Assembly: GCA_016212925.1 (NCBI GenBank)
Contig: JACRDF010000048.1
Span: 186,001-250,000, forward strand
Length of the DNA: 64,000 nucleotides
Reading direction: 5' to 3'
Origin: Desulfomonile tiedjei
GTDB taxonomy: Bacteria > Desulfobacterota > Desulfomonilia > Desulfomonilales > Desulfomonilaceae
Position 1 is the first letter of the stretch. The number at the start of each line of letters is the position of its first letter. The position numbers and the translations under genes are program-made. Positions 1-11,086 of this stretch are shown in pieces. The notes beneath the pieces were generated by a model, which saw only the letters and a list, made by a program, of their open reading frames with translations, did not search any database and had not been told where the DNA came from.

Positions 1-248
1 AGGCCCTTCTCAAGCCCGGGACCACGGAAGGATTCCACCGACGTGCGGTTGGCCTTGTCAAAAGAAGCCTTGAATATCACGGGAATGGACGTGCTTTGGC
101 TTATTCGTGCCAGTTCGCGGGCAATGTCCAAGGTGAGCTGCTCCGACTCTATGACACAAGGACCCAAAATAAGAAACAACTCCCCGTCGCCTCCGAGGCG
201 ATATCTTCCCACCTCAAGAGGGGCCGGGGAGGGCATCTGATCATCCAT
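1..248 (-). CDS. kdsA: 3-deoxy-8-phosphooctulonate synthase, N-terminal part (cut by window edge)
   Basis: KdsA condenses phosphoenolpyruvate with arabinose 5-phosphate to make Kdo 8-phosphate for lipid A/LPS core synthesis in the cytosol. Only about 82 N-terminal codons are present; the gene runs off the left edge. After a short leader the translation reads FLILGPCVIESE and later FKASFDKANRTS and SFRGPGLEKG, the hallmark N-terminal segments of KdsA. The start at 248 is preceded by a GGGAG ribosome-binding site; a second ATG at 236 is possible. It lies 110 bp downstream of pyrG on the same strand, the common pyrG-kdsA order in Gram-negative bacteria, so the two are probably cotranscribed. Confidence 0.93.
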   Translation of the reverse strand, partial: MDDQMPSPAPLEVGRYRLGGDGELFLILGPCVIESEQLTLDIARELARISQSTSIPVIFKASFDKANRTSVESFRGPGLEKG

Positions 249-358
249 ATCGCTCTCCCTGTCAAATCTGATTGAAACAAGAGTGTCCGGTTTGCTTTTG
301 AATAATCGACGTGGACAGACCCGTAATTGTCACAAGCCCGCGGTTGGACAAAGATTTC

Positions 359-2492
<2,134 letters not shown>

Positions 2493-3398
2493 CTAAACGC
2501 CCTGCGTAAGGTCCTGGCCGGTGATGATTCTGTATAATTCCAGATACTTTTCTGTCGTCTTGGAGATAATTTCCTGTGGCAGTCCGGGCGCGGGCGGTCT
2601 TTTATCCCATTTCAGCCCTTCCAAATAATCCCTTACAAACTGCTTATCCAGTGACGGGGGAGAAATGCCCGTGCGGTAGTCCGCCATGGGCCAAAACCGC
2701 GAGGAATCGGGTGTGAGCACTTCGTCAATAAGTGAAGGCACGCCATCTATAACGCCGAATTCGAACTTTGTATCCGCTATGATTACTCCGCGCTCCTCGG
2801 CCCAACGCGCGCCATGAAGATATAGTTCCAAGGTTTTGTCACGAAGCCACCGCGCGGTCTCTTCCCCTACAAGGTCCTTCACCCGGCTAAATGTAATATT
2901 TTCGTCGTGATCGCCTATCTGCGCTTTTGTGGAAGGAGTGAATACAGGTTCAGGAAGCTTCTGGGCTTGGGCCAGGCCTTTGGGCAAAGGGATACCGCAA
3001 ATTGCTCCCGTAGCCTGGTAATCTTTCCACCCACTGCCGATGACATAGCCGCGGGCCACGCATTCCACAGGAAAGGTTTGAGCCTTCTTCACCAACATGC
3101 TCCGACCTTCCAACACAGAAGAAAACTGTCTGCACTCGTCCGGATATTGGGACACGTCAGCCGTAACCAAATGATTCGGGACCAAATGCCCTGTCTCGCG
3201 CATCCAGAAAAGACTCAGATTGTTGAGCACCCTTCCCTTGAAGGGGATAGGGTCCGGAAGGATCACGTCAAAAGCCGAAAGCCTGTCTGTGGAGACAATT
3301 AGGAGCAGATCCTCAATTTGGTACACATCCCGAACCTTGCCTCGCCCGGCAAGCGTCAATGTCGGCAGAGATGTCTCCTTCATAACTTGGACACCCAT
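2493..3398 (-). CDS. purC: SAICAR synthase (phosphoribosylaminoimidazole-succinocarboxamide synthase)
   Basis: Joins aspartate to CAIR with ATP in de novo purine synthesis. The 301-residue protein shows the N-terminal GRGKVRDVY nucleotide-binding signature (about 18-26), DRLSAFD, and IIADTKFEFG in the middle of the second domain, all typical of the longer (~300 residue) PurC class. An AAGGA site precedes the start at 3398; a second ATG six codons in (MKETS) is possible. Neighbours are not purine genes here; purD lies about 45 kb away in this window, so the pathway is dispersed. Confidence 0.96.
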   Translation of the reverse strand: MGVQVMKETSLPTLTLAGRGKVRDVYQIEDLLLIVSTDRLSAFDVILPDPIPFKGRVLNNLSLFWMRETGHLVPNHLVTADVSQYPDECRQFSSVLEGRSMLVKKAQTFPVECVARGYVIGSGWKDYQATGAICGIPLPKGLAQAQKLPEPVFTPSTKAQIGDHDENITFSRVKDLVGEETARWLRDKTLELYLHGARWAEERGVIIADTKFEFGVIDGVPSLIDEVLTPDSSRFWPMADYRTGISPPSLDKQFVRDYLEGLKWDKRPPAPGLPQEIISKTTEKYLELYRIITGQDLTQGV

Positions 3399-3437
3399 GG
3401 TGCGCTGGTCCTTCTAATGTGAATTCCTGCAAAAATC

Positions 3438-3731
3438 TTGCAGGAGATGTTTGACACCGTCGAAAGAATTGCTAAACTAACATGGACGGATGCCATGATG
3501 CAATCAAAGCTTTCTCCAAAAGGTGCTCCGCGTAAGCACCCTTGTCCGGACTGCAAGATGTGCCAGGAGTGCACAGAAAGCAGATGTTCCGCCTGTCGCT
3601 GCCGAAGAAACGGTACAGCCGTCAGCAAGCTTTCCATCCAAGAACAGATAGCCTTGTTTAATAGCCTGAATCCCTTCCTGAACGAAGCCCCGTGCGGTTG
3701 CCGCGCGAAGGATGGCGGAGAGTCACGCTAA
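3438..3731 (+). CDS. Small cysteine-rich protein, unknown function
   Basis: Up to 97 residues. The central part carries a dense Cys cluster, CPDCKMCQEC followed by CSACRC, and two more Cys near the C-terminus (CGC), a pattern suited to Zn or Fe-S binding. No family was recognised. The start is uncertain: TTG at 3438, ATG at 3447 and the ATG pair at 3495/3498 are in frame and none has a well-spaced ribosome-binding site; the Cys region is included in all. It is divergent from purC and its 3' end overlaps the suhB-like gene by 9 bp tail to tail. Confidence 0.55.
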   Translation: MQEMFDTVERIAKLTWTDAMMQSKLSPKGAPRKHPCPDCKMCQECTESRCSACRCRRNGTAVSKLSIQEQIALFNSLNPFLNEAPCGCRAKDGGESR

Positions 3732-4541
3732 TTTAGGGCGCTTTTCGTCGAGAGCCTCCACCAGAAGGTCGTGAATCCGCCCATTGGTCGCCAAGATACT
3801 CGTGGTGTAAACATCCGTCGGCCGACCGGTCCGATCCGTGACCCGGCCGCAGGCTTCCTCCACCAACAGCATCCCCGCGGCCATGTCCCAAGGCTTCAGC
3901 TTCAGCTCCCAGAACCCGTCCAGCCTGCCTGAGGCCACGTACGCCAGGTCCATGGCTGCTGATCCTCCGCGGCGCATGCCTTGAACCTTCATCAACACTC
4001 TGGAAAACTCGGCTAAATTATTCTCGGTAGAGAAAGCCTTGTCGTACGGGAAACCCGTGGCGACCACACTCTGCTCCAGTCGATCAGCGTTCGAGACTCG
4101 AATAGGCGTCCCGTTGAGAAAAGCCCCACCGTTCCGAAAAGCGGAAAAGGTCTCTTGTTTTAGCGGATCGTGGACCATGCCCGCGACCAGCGATCCGTCT
4201 ACCATGAGCGCAATGGAAACGGCGAAAACAGGGTAACTGTGGGCAAAGTTGACCGTGCCGTCCAAAGGATCCACGAGCCACAAGTATTTCGACCCTGTTT
4301 TTTCAGTCGGAGTCTCTTCCGTGAGGATGTCGTGCCCCGGAAACTGTCTGTGGATTGCTTCAAGAATAAGATCTTCTGAAGCGCGGTCCGCGTCGGTAAC
4401 AATGTCAATGGCCCCCTCGCGGTCGTCTTTGAGCTTGATGTGAAGTTCCCCCTGGAAATACCCCATGAGCACCCGGCCCGCTTTCCCAACCATGTGCTCC
4501 AAGAAAGGGAGCACATCTCCCGGCTTTATATCAGTGGTCAT
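3723..4541 (-). CDS. Inositol monophosphatase family protein (SuhB-like)
   Basis: Mg-dependent sugar-phosphate phosphatase of the IMPase family (inositol-1-phosphatase or related substrate). The 272-residue protein has the metal-binding sets Glu75-Glu76 (TEET), DPLDGT at 91-96 and WDMAAG at 218-223, in the order and spacing of the family. The start at 4541 is supported by an AAGGGA site and by an ATGA overlap with the xseA stop codon, implying translational coupling to xseA. Longer in-frame starts inside xseA are unlikely. The exact substrate cannot be told from sequence. Confidence 0.93.
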   Translation of the reverse strand: MTTDIKPGDVLPFLEHMVGKAGRVLMGYFQGELHIKLKDDREGAIDIVTDADRASEDLILEAIHRQFPGHDILTEETPTEKTGSKYLWLVDPLDGTVNFAHSYPVFAVSIALMVDGSLVAGMVHDPLKQETFSAFRNGGAFLNGTPIRVSNADRLEQSVVATGFPYDKAFSTENNLAEFSRVLMKVQGMRRGGSAAMDLAYVASGRLDGFWELKLKPWDMAAGMLLVEEACGRVTDRTGRPTDVYTTSILATNGRIHDLLVEALDEKRPKLA

Positions 4542-5911
4542 AAGACGTCCCTTTCTTTGGATCGGGCCACGTCGGAGTCTTTCTTTCCGGTAATCTGACA
4601 AGACAATTCGCCTCGGTGGAGCTGAACACGAACCCGGTCACCTGTTTCCACGGTTGCAGCGTCCGTAATTATGTCTCCGGTAGCCACCTTCAAGGTTATT
4701 GAATATCCTCTGGACAGGATGGCCAGGGGGCTCAGGTCGTCCAGCCGCGCGGCTGAATTCTCCGCGGCTGTCCTGTGATGCTTTAAGGCATCGCTCATGG
4801 ACCGTTCAAGACGCCGGAACAACAAGCCGCATTCCTGCCTGTCCGCGGCCACGATTCGCTGCAAATACTGAGGTCTCATCCTTTCGGTCAAGGCGGAAGT
4901 TTCCCCGCGCAGCAGTTCGAGTCTACGGCGCACGGTCAACCCGAGGCGCATGATCAAATCGTCCATCCTCATGCGACGCTCCTGGATCTGCCTCCGTGGA
5001 TCGTAAAGCCTTTTGGCCAACTCATTGAGCCCTTGCCTAAGTCTGCTGGTGGTCCCAAGGACGGAATTCCTGACGCGAGCCACCATATGAACAATGCCGT
5101 CCATCAGTTCAAGCTTGTCCGGCACGGCCAATTCCGCGGCCGCGGAAGGAGTGGATGCTCTCAGGTCCGCGGCGAAATCCGTCAACGTTACGTCCGTTTC
5201 GTGGCCCACCGCGCTTATTATGGGCAAAGGACATGCGCAGACCGCCCTTACCACTCGTTCGTCGTTGAAAGCCCACAAATCCTCTATAGATCCCCCGCCG
5301 CGTCCCACAATAACCGCGTCAACATCCCCGGCCGCGCATAGTCTTTCAATCGCGTCCACGATTTCGTCAGGGGCCCGATCCCCTTGAACGGTAGCGGAGC
5401 TGACCAGAATGGTTACCGCGGGGAAGCGACGCCGGATTATGCGGATCATATCTCTAACGGCTGCGCCGCGGGGAGAGGTAACTACCCCGATTGTCCTCGG
5501 AAAACGGGGCAAGGGCTTTTTGCGACTCTCGTCAAAGAGGCCTTCTGCAGCAAGCCTGCTCTTGAGTTGCTCAAAGGCCAGCATCAGGCTGCCGAACCCC
5601 ATGGGTTCCAGCGTATCCATGATAATCTGATACTCACCCCTGGCCCCGTAAACCGACAGCCGCCCCCACCCGATAATGCGCAGTCCGTCCTCGAGTTTGA
5701 ACCTTAAGAAACGGCTCTGGATTTTGAACATTACGCAGCGAATCTGAGCGGATTCGTCCTTGAGGGTAAAATAGAGATGCCCTGACGGGGCTGCCCGAAA
5801 ATTGGAAATCTCACCTTGAATCCAGACCGAAGGGAACTCTTTCTCCAAAAGTTCCCTGATTCCGGCCGTCAGTTCGGAAACCGTGTATACCTTGCGCTCC
5901 GGTAGCTCCAT
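4538..5911 (-). CDS. xseA: Exodeoxyribonuclease VII large subunit
   Basis: Large subunit of exonuclease VII, which degrades single-stranded DNA in both directions. The 457-residue protein has the N-terminal OB-fold with WIQGEISNF and GHLYFTLKDE, then the catalytic domain with GVVTSPRGAAVRDM, VIVGRGGGSIEDLWAFN and AVGHETDVTLTDFAADLRASTPSAAAE (split motifs typical of XseA), then a coiled-coil C-terminal part. The small subunit gene xseB, often next to xseA, is not seen nearby. It is translationally coupled (4-bp overlap) to the following phosphatase gene. Confidence 0.96.
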   Translation of the reverse strand: MELPERKVYTVSELTAGIRELLEKEFPSVWIQGEISNFRAAPSGHLYFTLKDESAQIRCVMFKIQSRFLRFKLEDGLRIIGWGRLSVYGARGEYQIIMDTLEPMGFGSLMLAFEQLKSRLAAEGLFDESRKKPLPRFPRTIGVVTSPRGAAVRDMIRIIRRRFPAVTILVSSATVQGDRAPDEIVDAIERLCAAGDVDAVIVGRGGGSIEDLWAFNDERVVRAVCACPLPIISAVGHETDVTLTDFAADLRASTPSAAAELAVPDKLELMDGIVHMVARVRNSVLGTTSRLRQGLNELAKRLYDPRRQIQERRMRMDDLIMRLGLTVRRRLELLRGETSALTERMRPQYLQRIVAADRQECGLLFRRLERSMSDALKHHRTAAENSAARLDDLSPLAILSRGYSITLKVATGDIITDAATVETGDRVRVQLHRGELSCQITGKKDSDVARSKERDVL

Positions 5912-6178
5912 TCCGTTGCCTGCTCTCTAACTAATTTCCAAAATTGATGTCTTTAATGCCGTTAAGGATGCCGGTCTCATGCCGGTGCATCGTCCCCTTG
6001 CCCGGGAAGCGCTCTGCAACGGGCGCCACTGGTGGCACCCGAACCATGATCCCCAACCGCCGGTTGCCTCAAGAAAGAGAACAGAATTTCCTGCAACTGC
6101 CTTGAGCCGCGGATTGGCGCTTCAAACTGCGCGACATTCTATAAGGCCGCCGACTTATTTTCAACGCAACGCCCGATC
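5912..6178. other. Intergenic region upstream of xseA
   Basis: About 270 bp left of the TTTACA dyad. It should include the xseA promoter reading leftward; no clear promoter, RNA gene or repeat was recognised. Confidence 0.4.
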
Positions 6179-6193
6179 TTTACAGTCTGTAAA
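6179..6193. promoter_or_regulatory. Dyad TTTACA-GTC-TGTAAA, candidate activator site
   Basis: A perfect inverted repeat of 6-bp arms around a 3-bp centre. Its centre lies about 116 bp upstream of the -12 element of the sigma-54 promoter at 6288-6304, the usual distance of an enhancer-binding-protein site. A longer version of the same dyad lies about 128 bp upstream of the other sigma-54 promoter in this window (18290-18306). Confidence 0.6.
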
Positions 6194-6287
6194 AAACTTC
6201 GACAGGTTTTGGCCGAGCGCTCGGATCGGCGGTACCGATAACAGCCTGTATTCACACCATGTTGTTCGGTGAATCGCTTGCCTGAAA

Positions 6288-6304
6288 TTGGCACGCGGAT
6301 TGCT
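6288..6304 (+). promoter_or_regulatory. Sigma-54 (RpoN) promoter, perfect consensus
   Basis: TTGGCACGCGGATTGCT matches the -24/-12 consensus (TGGCAC, then TTGC), with GG at 6290-6291 and GC at 6302-6303, exactly 12 bp apart. It faces rightward into 6305-6578, where no ordinary gene is present. Confidence 0.75.
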
Positions 6305-6578
6305 CGCCCAATCAACAGGAAAAGAGTGCCGCTAACCAGGGAGCGGCAAAGTTATCATTAACCTCCAACTCCACTCGATGAGGAGACGTGGCGTTTCGCG
6401 TTGAACAGGAATCCTGACATCACGCTGCGTCTTCAGGGCAATGACTATCAGAGTCGTGCTCTAATTCCTACATCAATCGGGCTGATAAAGCCCGAGTTCA
6501 GTGCGTCCCGGTACCGTCCCTCATCGAGCTAAAGAGGTGATTATGCGACGGCAATTCGCGGCATAGGTCGCGTCGTAA
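6305..6578 (+). ncRNA. Putative sigma-54-dependent small RNA or peptide transcript
   Basis: Inferred only from the promoter at 6288-6304 and the absence of a gene downstream before the convergent protease gene ending at 6579. The stretch contains a hairpin with arms TGCCGCT/AGCGGCA (6327-6348), another with CGGGCT/AGCCCG (6478-6494), and a 7-codon reading frame starting at ATG 6543 behind a good site (AGAGGTGATT). No T-rich terminator was seen, so the 3' end is unknown and the transcript may run antisense into the protease gene. Confidence 0.35.
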
Positions 6579-7859
6579 CTAGCCCTGCACGGGCCTTCCC
6601 TCAATCGTCTTTCCACAATCCTCTAGAGTCGCAACTCTTTCCAGCAGCGGCGGATGCGAGTAGTAGAACCATACGTATAGCGGGTGCGGATTCAAGTTGG
6701 ATAAGTTGTGCTCCGACATTCTCTTCAACGCGGTTGCCAAAGGCTCCGCTTTCTGCCTCAGCTTCACGGCAAAGAGATCAGCCTGACGCTCCGCCCTTCG
6801 AGATAAGAACATGTACAAAGGTCTCAAGAAGAACCCCAGCCGCCGCCAAAAAATGCCCACGACGAAGAGAATGCCATACGACTGAGAGAAATCGAACCCG
6901 AACGCCTGATACAAGCTGTCCCAGTTGAGCATGAGATAGGTCAAATAAAAGCCGCCGAACATTATGGCCTCGCCCGCCAGGTACGATTTCAGAATGTGCT
7001 TAAGCTTGAAGTGCCCCATCTCATGCGCCAGGACACTTAATATTTCCTGGTGAGACAGAGAACTCAGGAGAGTGTCGAAAAGCACTATGCGCCTGGCCTT
7101 GCCCAACCCGGCGAAATACGCGTTGCTGTGCGTGCTGCGCTTTCCCGCATCCATCTGGAATATGCCTTGCGTCCTCATGCCCACCTGTTGGGCCATTTCT
7201 TCAACATCGCGGGCGAGGTTTTCGTCCTGCAATGGTTCAAATTTGTTGAATATCGGCGCAATCAGCACCGGATAAAGCACCACCAGAACCAACTGGACAA
7301 AGGATGCTATTAAGAATCCCCAGAACCACCAATAATCAGGAAAAGCCTTTATAGCCCAAAGCACAGGTGCGAGCAGCGCCACAAGAAGAACCGTGGAGAG
7401 CAATGTTTCCTTGATTTTGTCTAGTACCCATGTTTTGAGATCGGAACGGTTGAAGCCGTACTTCTCCTCGACAAAGAACGTGTGGTAGTAGTCAAACGGC
7501 AGTCCCACCAGAAAGAAAAACAGCCCGAGGATCAGAAAAAAGATCAAGCCGGCCCACACGAAATGGGTATCCGAACCCGAGGAAAAAACGGCCAGATCAT
7601 TCAGCGGTCCGGAAAAGATGAGCCCGAGAAGGATAGCGTCCCCCACTAGCTTTTCAATCACAAAAATGCGGCTCTTCTCTCCGGCGTACGCGTTGATGCG
7701 GCCAAGCTTTTCCTTGTCGATGAACCCCTGCATTTGTTCCGGAACCTCTTTTCCTTGTAGTGTCAGATGATTACGGTTGAGGTTCTCCAGCCAGATGCAG
7801 AAAGCCAGCTGCAACAAGTACACGGTTACAAAACAGGTAAGAATCAGGTTCGGATTCAT
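6579..7859 (-). CDS. M48 family membrane metalloprotease (Ste24/CAAX-protease type)
   Basis: Integral-membrane zinc endopeptidase resembling Ste24p. The 426-residue protein has hydrophobic segments at about 5-25, 70-85, 103-122, 155-172, 178-203 and around 298-350. The zinc site is HEMGH at 279-283 in LAHEMGHFKLKH, with the third ligand Glu357 and Asp361 in RRAERQAD, the arrangement of peptidase M48A. Bacterial members act in membrane-protein quality control or processing; the substrate is unknown. The gene is monocistronic, convergent with the sigma-54 transcript at 6305. Confidence 0.92.
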   Translation of the reverse strand: MNPNLILTCFVTVYLLQLAFCIWLENLNRNHLTLQGKEVPEQMQGFIDKEKLGRINAYAGEKSRIFVIEKLVGDAILLGLIFSGPLNDLAVFSSGSDTHFVWAGLIFFLILGLFFFLVGLPFDYYHTFFVEEKYGFNRSDLKTWVLDKIKETLLSTVLLVALLAPVLWAIKAFPDYWWFWGFLIASFVQLVLVVLYPVLIAPIFNKFEPLQDENLARDVEEMAQQVGMRTQGIFQMDAGKRSTHSNAYFAGLGKARRIVLFDTLLSSLSHQEILSVLAHEMGHFKLKHILKSYLAGEAIMFGGFYLTYLMLNWDSLYQAFGFDFSQSYGILFVVGIFWRRLGFFLRPLYMFLSRRAERQADLFAVKLRQKAEPLATALKRMSEHNLSNLNPHPLYVWFYYSHPPLLERVATLEDCGKTIEGRPVQG

Positions 7860-8038
7860 GACGGTCTCTTGTTGTTAGGCGAGAAATAGCTTCACAAGCT
7901 TTCAGTTCTTGGAAAAGCCCAATTATCCCTTATTCTCGCTCGTCTTTTTCACGATGCCCATGCGCGACCTTCTGTTATACTATTCAGGCTCGGCGGGTAA
8001 GACAAGGTTAATGCACTTCGAGCTATGGAGTCGCTGCC

Positions 8039-8680
8039 ATGCCTTTGTACGACGCCACTGTATCCATCCACGAAGGGATGTTGCTTTACCCGGGCGATCC
8101 TCCTTTCAAGCTCCGGAGCCTCTATCGGGTAGAAAAAGGAGATCCGTTCAACCTGTGCGAAATGTCCATGGGCACACATATCGGCACCCATGTGGATCCT
8201 CCGGCTCACTACCTTGAGAACGCCGCGGGGGTGGATCAAATTCCCATCGAGGTCCTGATCGGGCCTGGAATAATACTGGACATGCGAGGCAGGCCCTGCG
8301 TAGACCGTCCTGCGCTGGAGAAATCCGCCCTAGCCGGCCATAGCCGAGTCTTGTTAAAGACGGACAACGGTCCCAGGCTCCTGCAATCCGAGTTCGTAAC
8401 CGACTACGTCTATCTTACCGAAGATGCAGCGGAATTCCTCGTCGAGCGAGGTGTTCAACTGATTGGCACAGACTATCTGTCCATCGAACGGTTCCAGACC
8501 CCCGGTGCGCCGGTTCACCACAGGCTCCTGAACGCGGGTGTGCTGATAGTGGAGGGAGTCAATCTTCTCGAAATCCCTCCCGGGCCATGTAAAATCTATT
8601 GCCTCCCCCTAAAGATTAAAGACGCAGACGGCGCGCCGGCCCGTGTCCTGATAGAAACGGCATTGCGGGGAGCGACGTAA
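8039..8680 (+). CDS. Cyclase family protein (kynurenine formamidase-like hydrolase)
   Basis: Metal-dependent hydrolase of the cyclase superfamily that includes KynB and isatin hydrolase. The 213-residue protein has the metal motif HIGTHVDPPAH (His47, His51, Asp53, His57), conserved in the superfamily, and the usual overall length. GGAG lies 8 bp before the start. No tryptophan-degradation genes adjoin, so formamidase activity is not implied. It is followed after 26 bp by a cupin gene on the same strand; the pair is probably an operon. Confidence 0.88.
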   Translation: MPLYDATVSIHEGMLLYPGDPPFKLRSLYRVEKGDPFNLCEMSMGTHIGTHVDPPAHYLENAAGVDQIPIEVLIGPGIILDMRGRPCVDRPALEKSALAGHSRVLLKTDNGPRLLQSEFVTDYVYLTEDAAEFLVERGVQLIGTDYLSIERFQTPGAPVHHRLLNAGVLIVEGVNLLEIPPGPCKIYCLPLKIKDADGAPARVLIETALRGAT

Positions 8681-8706
8681 GCTTATTCGTGAGGAAGGAG
8701 GAAGAA

Positions 8707-9015
8707 ATGGCGTTCTGGGATTTGGCGACCATTCAGTTGGAGGAATTCCGCCCTGGAATCTTGAGTAAAGCACACATCGGTGACGGCCTCATAATGGCAT
8801 GCATGGAAATAGGCCCCGGCATGGAAGACGCCGGCCACGAGCATCCCTTTGATCAATGCGGGATAGTGCTGGAAGGCAATATTCAGATGTTCGCCGGGGA
8901 GGATGTCAGGCTCCTGAATGCTGGCGAGGCCTATTTCTTGCCCGCGGGTCAGCGTCACGGGTGGAAGACCTTTGAGGCGCCCGTCAAGATTCTGGACGTG
9001 TCCCGAAAAACATGA
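8707..9015 (+). CDS. Small cupin domain protein
   Basis: Single-domain cupin of 102 residues. Motif 1 is GHEHPFDQ with metal-ligand candidates His44, His46 and Gln50; motif 2 contains PAGQRHGW with His84. Such proteins bind a metal and act as small-molecule enzymes, isomerases or sensors; the substrate is not evident. The start at 8707 follows a strong GGAGG site; an upstream GTG at 8689 is less likely. It sits directly behind the cyclase-family gene. Confidence 0.85.
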   Translation: MAFWDLATIQLEEFRPGILSKAHIGDGLIMACMEIGPGMEDAGHEHPFDQCGIVLEGNIQMFAGEDVRLLNAGEAYFLPAGQRHGWKTFEAPVKILDVSRKT

Positions 9016-9141
9016 TTTGCGGAATTGGGAAATTCACGGGGGACCCCACAAAGGGTCTCCCCGCGTTTTCCTCGTCGAACCCCCAGTGGATTTCCGGCAG
9101 ATTTCCCGGTCCACCGGATCGAACTCCACCGAGGGCTGCGC

Positions 9142-10542
9142 TCAAATCCACGGATAAATCAGGAAAGCTACGGACGTTATGATGAAGTAGGCAAAAAACA
9201 CCAGCATCAACCAGCCCATGATCTCACGGAACTCAAGCTTGGCAATGGCCAGCATCGCAATCGCCCAGAATGGCTGAATCATATCAGTGAGCATGTCACC
9301 CCACGCGTAGGTTAGAACGGTCTTGGGAATGCTGACGCCCAACTGCTTAGCCGCAGGAAGAATAAAGGGCGCGGTGATTGCCCACTTGGACCCCCCGGAC
9401 GGAACGAAGTAGTTCTCAATGCCGGAGTACCAGTAAATTATGAGTAGGAAAGTGCTCGGCGTGGAAATGGCTACGAAGAACTGGGCTATTACGTCGGCCA
9501 ACGCGGTAAACTTGAACAACCCGAAAATGCCCGCGTAGAAGGGGAATTGAATAATCACTCCCCACGTGGCTTTTCCCGCGTCCTCCGCGGCCTTCAGAAA
9601 AGCCCAGGGCCTCCAGTGCAGGAGGACGCCCAACATCAAAAAGAACAGGTTGATGTTGTTCAAGTTCACGCAATTGGCAAAACCCTTCGCTGCCACCTCC
9701 CAGCCGAGCCACAAGAGTCCGGCGCCCGCGATAATGATGTTGCAGCCTGGCCACCAGTTCAGCCAGTCGGAAAAGTCCAGCTTTCCCGTGGGCCTTTCCG
9801 GCGCTACGTAGAGCTTGAGCTGATCGAGGAGTTCCGGCTTGACCTTGTAGGTTTTCTCCTCGGATGGGTGCATAAGGCACATCAGAACCGTCACCACCAC
9901 GATGACTATCAGGGTGAGAATTAAATTGAACGGGCTAAATATCGTTTCGGTGGTAGGTATTGTGCCGTCGAGATATTTGCCTTGAATGAGGAAGTTGTTG
10001 GGCGTGTTGACCAGCAAGGTTGCGGACCCTGAAAGCCCCGAGTGCCATGTGCATCCCAGCCCGAGGTACGCGGACGCCACCAGCAACCTGTAGTCCGTTT
10101 TGGGATTTCTCCGTATCAGGAACAGAGCAAACATCGCGCTGGCAATGAGACTGAGCCCCCACTGCACCCAAGCGGTACTCATCGAGAAGAGCGCCATGGC
10201 CATTATGGCCTGCCAGGGCTTGTCCGAATTGGGCAGCCCGGCAAGACCGTCCATGACCCTCCTGACAGGTGGTGTGCAGGCCACAATGTAACCGGTTATC
10301 ATGATGAGGCACATCTGCATACCGAATTCCAGAAGCGCCCAGAACCCCTTCCCCCATGCGATGACAGCCCCTTTAGGCGTTGTATTGCCCCAGATGAGGG
10401 CAAGCACAAAAGCAATCATGCTCAGGATCCAGACGATGACGAGCGCGTCGGGAATCCATCGCTCACTCCATCGCGTAAGACCGTCACCCCAGTTTTTCAG
10501 AAACTCAAACGCGGAACGACTCTCTGTCTGCGCCATTTTCAT
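9142..10542 (-). CDS. Short-chain fatty acid transporter, AtoE family
   Basis: Polytopic inner-membrane carrier of about 466 residues with roughly 11-12 hydrophobic segments, resembling AtoE of E. coli, which takes up short-chain fatty acids such as butyrate. Recognisable segments include the N-terminal WSERWIPDALVIVWILS, GCTWHSGLSGSATLLVNTP and SGGSKWAITAPFILPAAK. The start at 10542 (or the ATG two codons later) follows GAGGAGGAG. It is transcribed away from the cyclase/cupin pair with convergent ends. The role fits an anaerobe that exchanges fatty acids; direction of transport is not shown by sequence. Confidence 0.88.
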   Translation of the reverse strand: MKMAQTESRSAFEFLKNWGDGLTRWSERWIPDALVIVWILSMIAFVLALIWGNTTPKGAVIAWGKGFWALLEFGMQMCLIMITGYIVACTPPVRRVMDGLAGLPNSDKPWQAIMAMALFSMSTAWVQWGLSLIASAMFALFLIRRNPKTDYRLLVASAYLGLGCTWHSGLSGSATLLVNTPNNFLIQGKYLDGTIPTTETIFSPFNLILTLIVIVVVTVLMCLMHPSEEKTYKVKPELLDQLKLYVAPERPTGKLDFSDWLNWWPGCNIIIAGAGLLWLGWEVAAKGFANCVNLNNINLFFLMLGVLLHWRPWAFLKAAEDAGKATWGVIIQFPFYAGIFGLFKFTALADVIAQFFVAISTPSTFLLIIYWYSGIENYFVPSGGSKWAITAPFILPAAKQLGVSIPKTVLTYAWGDMLTDMIQPFWAIAMLAIAKLEFREIMGWLMLVFFAYFIITSVAFLIYPWI

Positions 10543-11086
10543 TTCTCCTCCTCACGAAAGGTGCATGGAATTACAGGGATTAAGTCCTCGATGGAAACGG
10601 GCCCCACCCCCTTTCGGCGGTTGAATTAAGACATGGAGACAATAAGCATAGGAAGTTCATGGCACGCGATCCGTGGTTATACCAATGTGCCGTTCATCAA
10701 GTAGGACCGGTGGCATGGCTCTGAAACAAAGTCAGACGTGCCGCCGGTCTCGACATAGGTACTTGTTCCAACGACTCATTGGTATTGGTGGACGCAACCG
10801 GGCTTACCGACCATGTCCGGCCGGTTGAACAGCAGCCCTGTATGAACCACATTAGGCGAGTACAGATGAAATGTTCGAAGACTGAACGGAGCGTAAGCGC
10901 AACCGTTGGCCGTGTCAACGAAAATTGTCATATTGATGGTCGTCGGCAGCGCGAGTCCTGTTCCTGCGATAACAAATGACCTTTTCAGAGCCGTGCTTGA
11001 CCCTACGATGGTTCCATTCTCTACTCCGGGAACTTTGCAGCCATAGACTCCTCGTGCTACTATGCCCGCGCTAAATCAATCTTCAG
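10543..11086. other. Intergenic region between divergent genes
   Basis: About 540 bp between the AtoE-type carrier (leftward) and the SGNH hydrolase gene (rightward); it should contain both promoters. No open frame with coding character, repeat or clear promoter was recognised. Confidence 0.4.
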
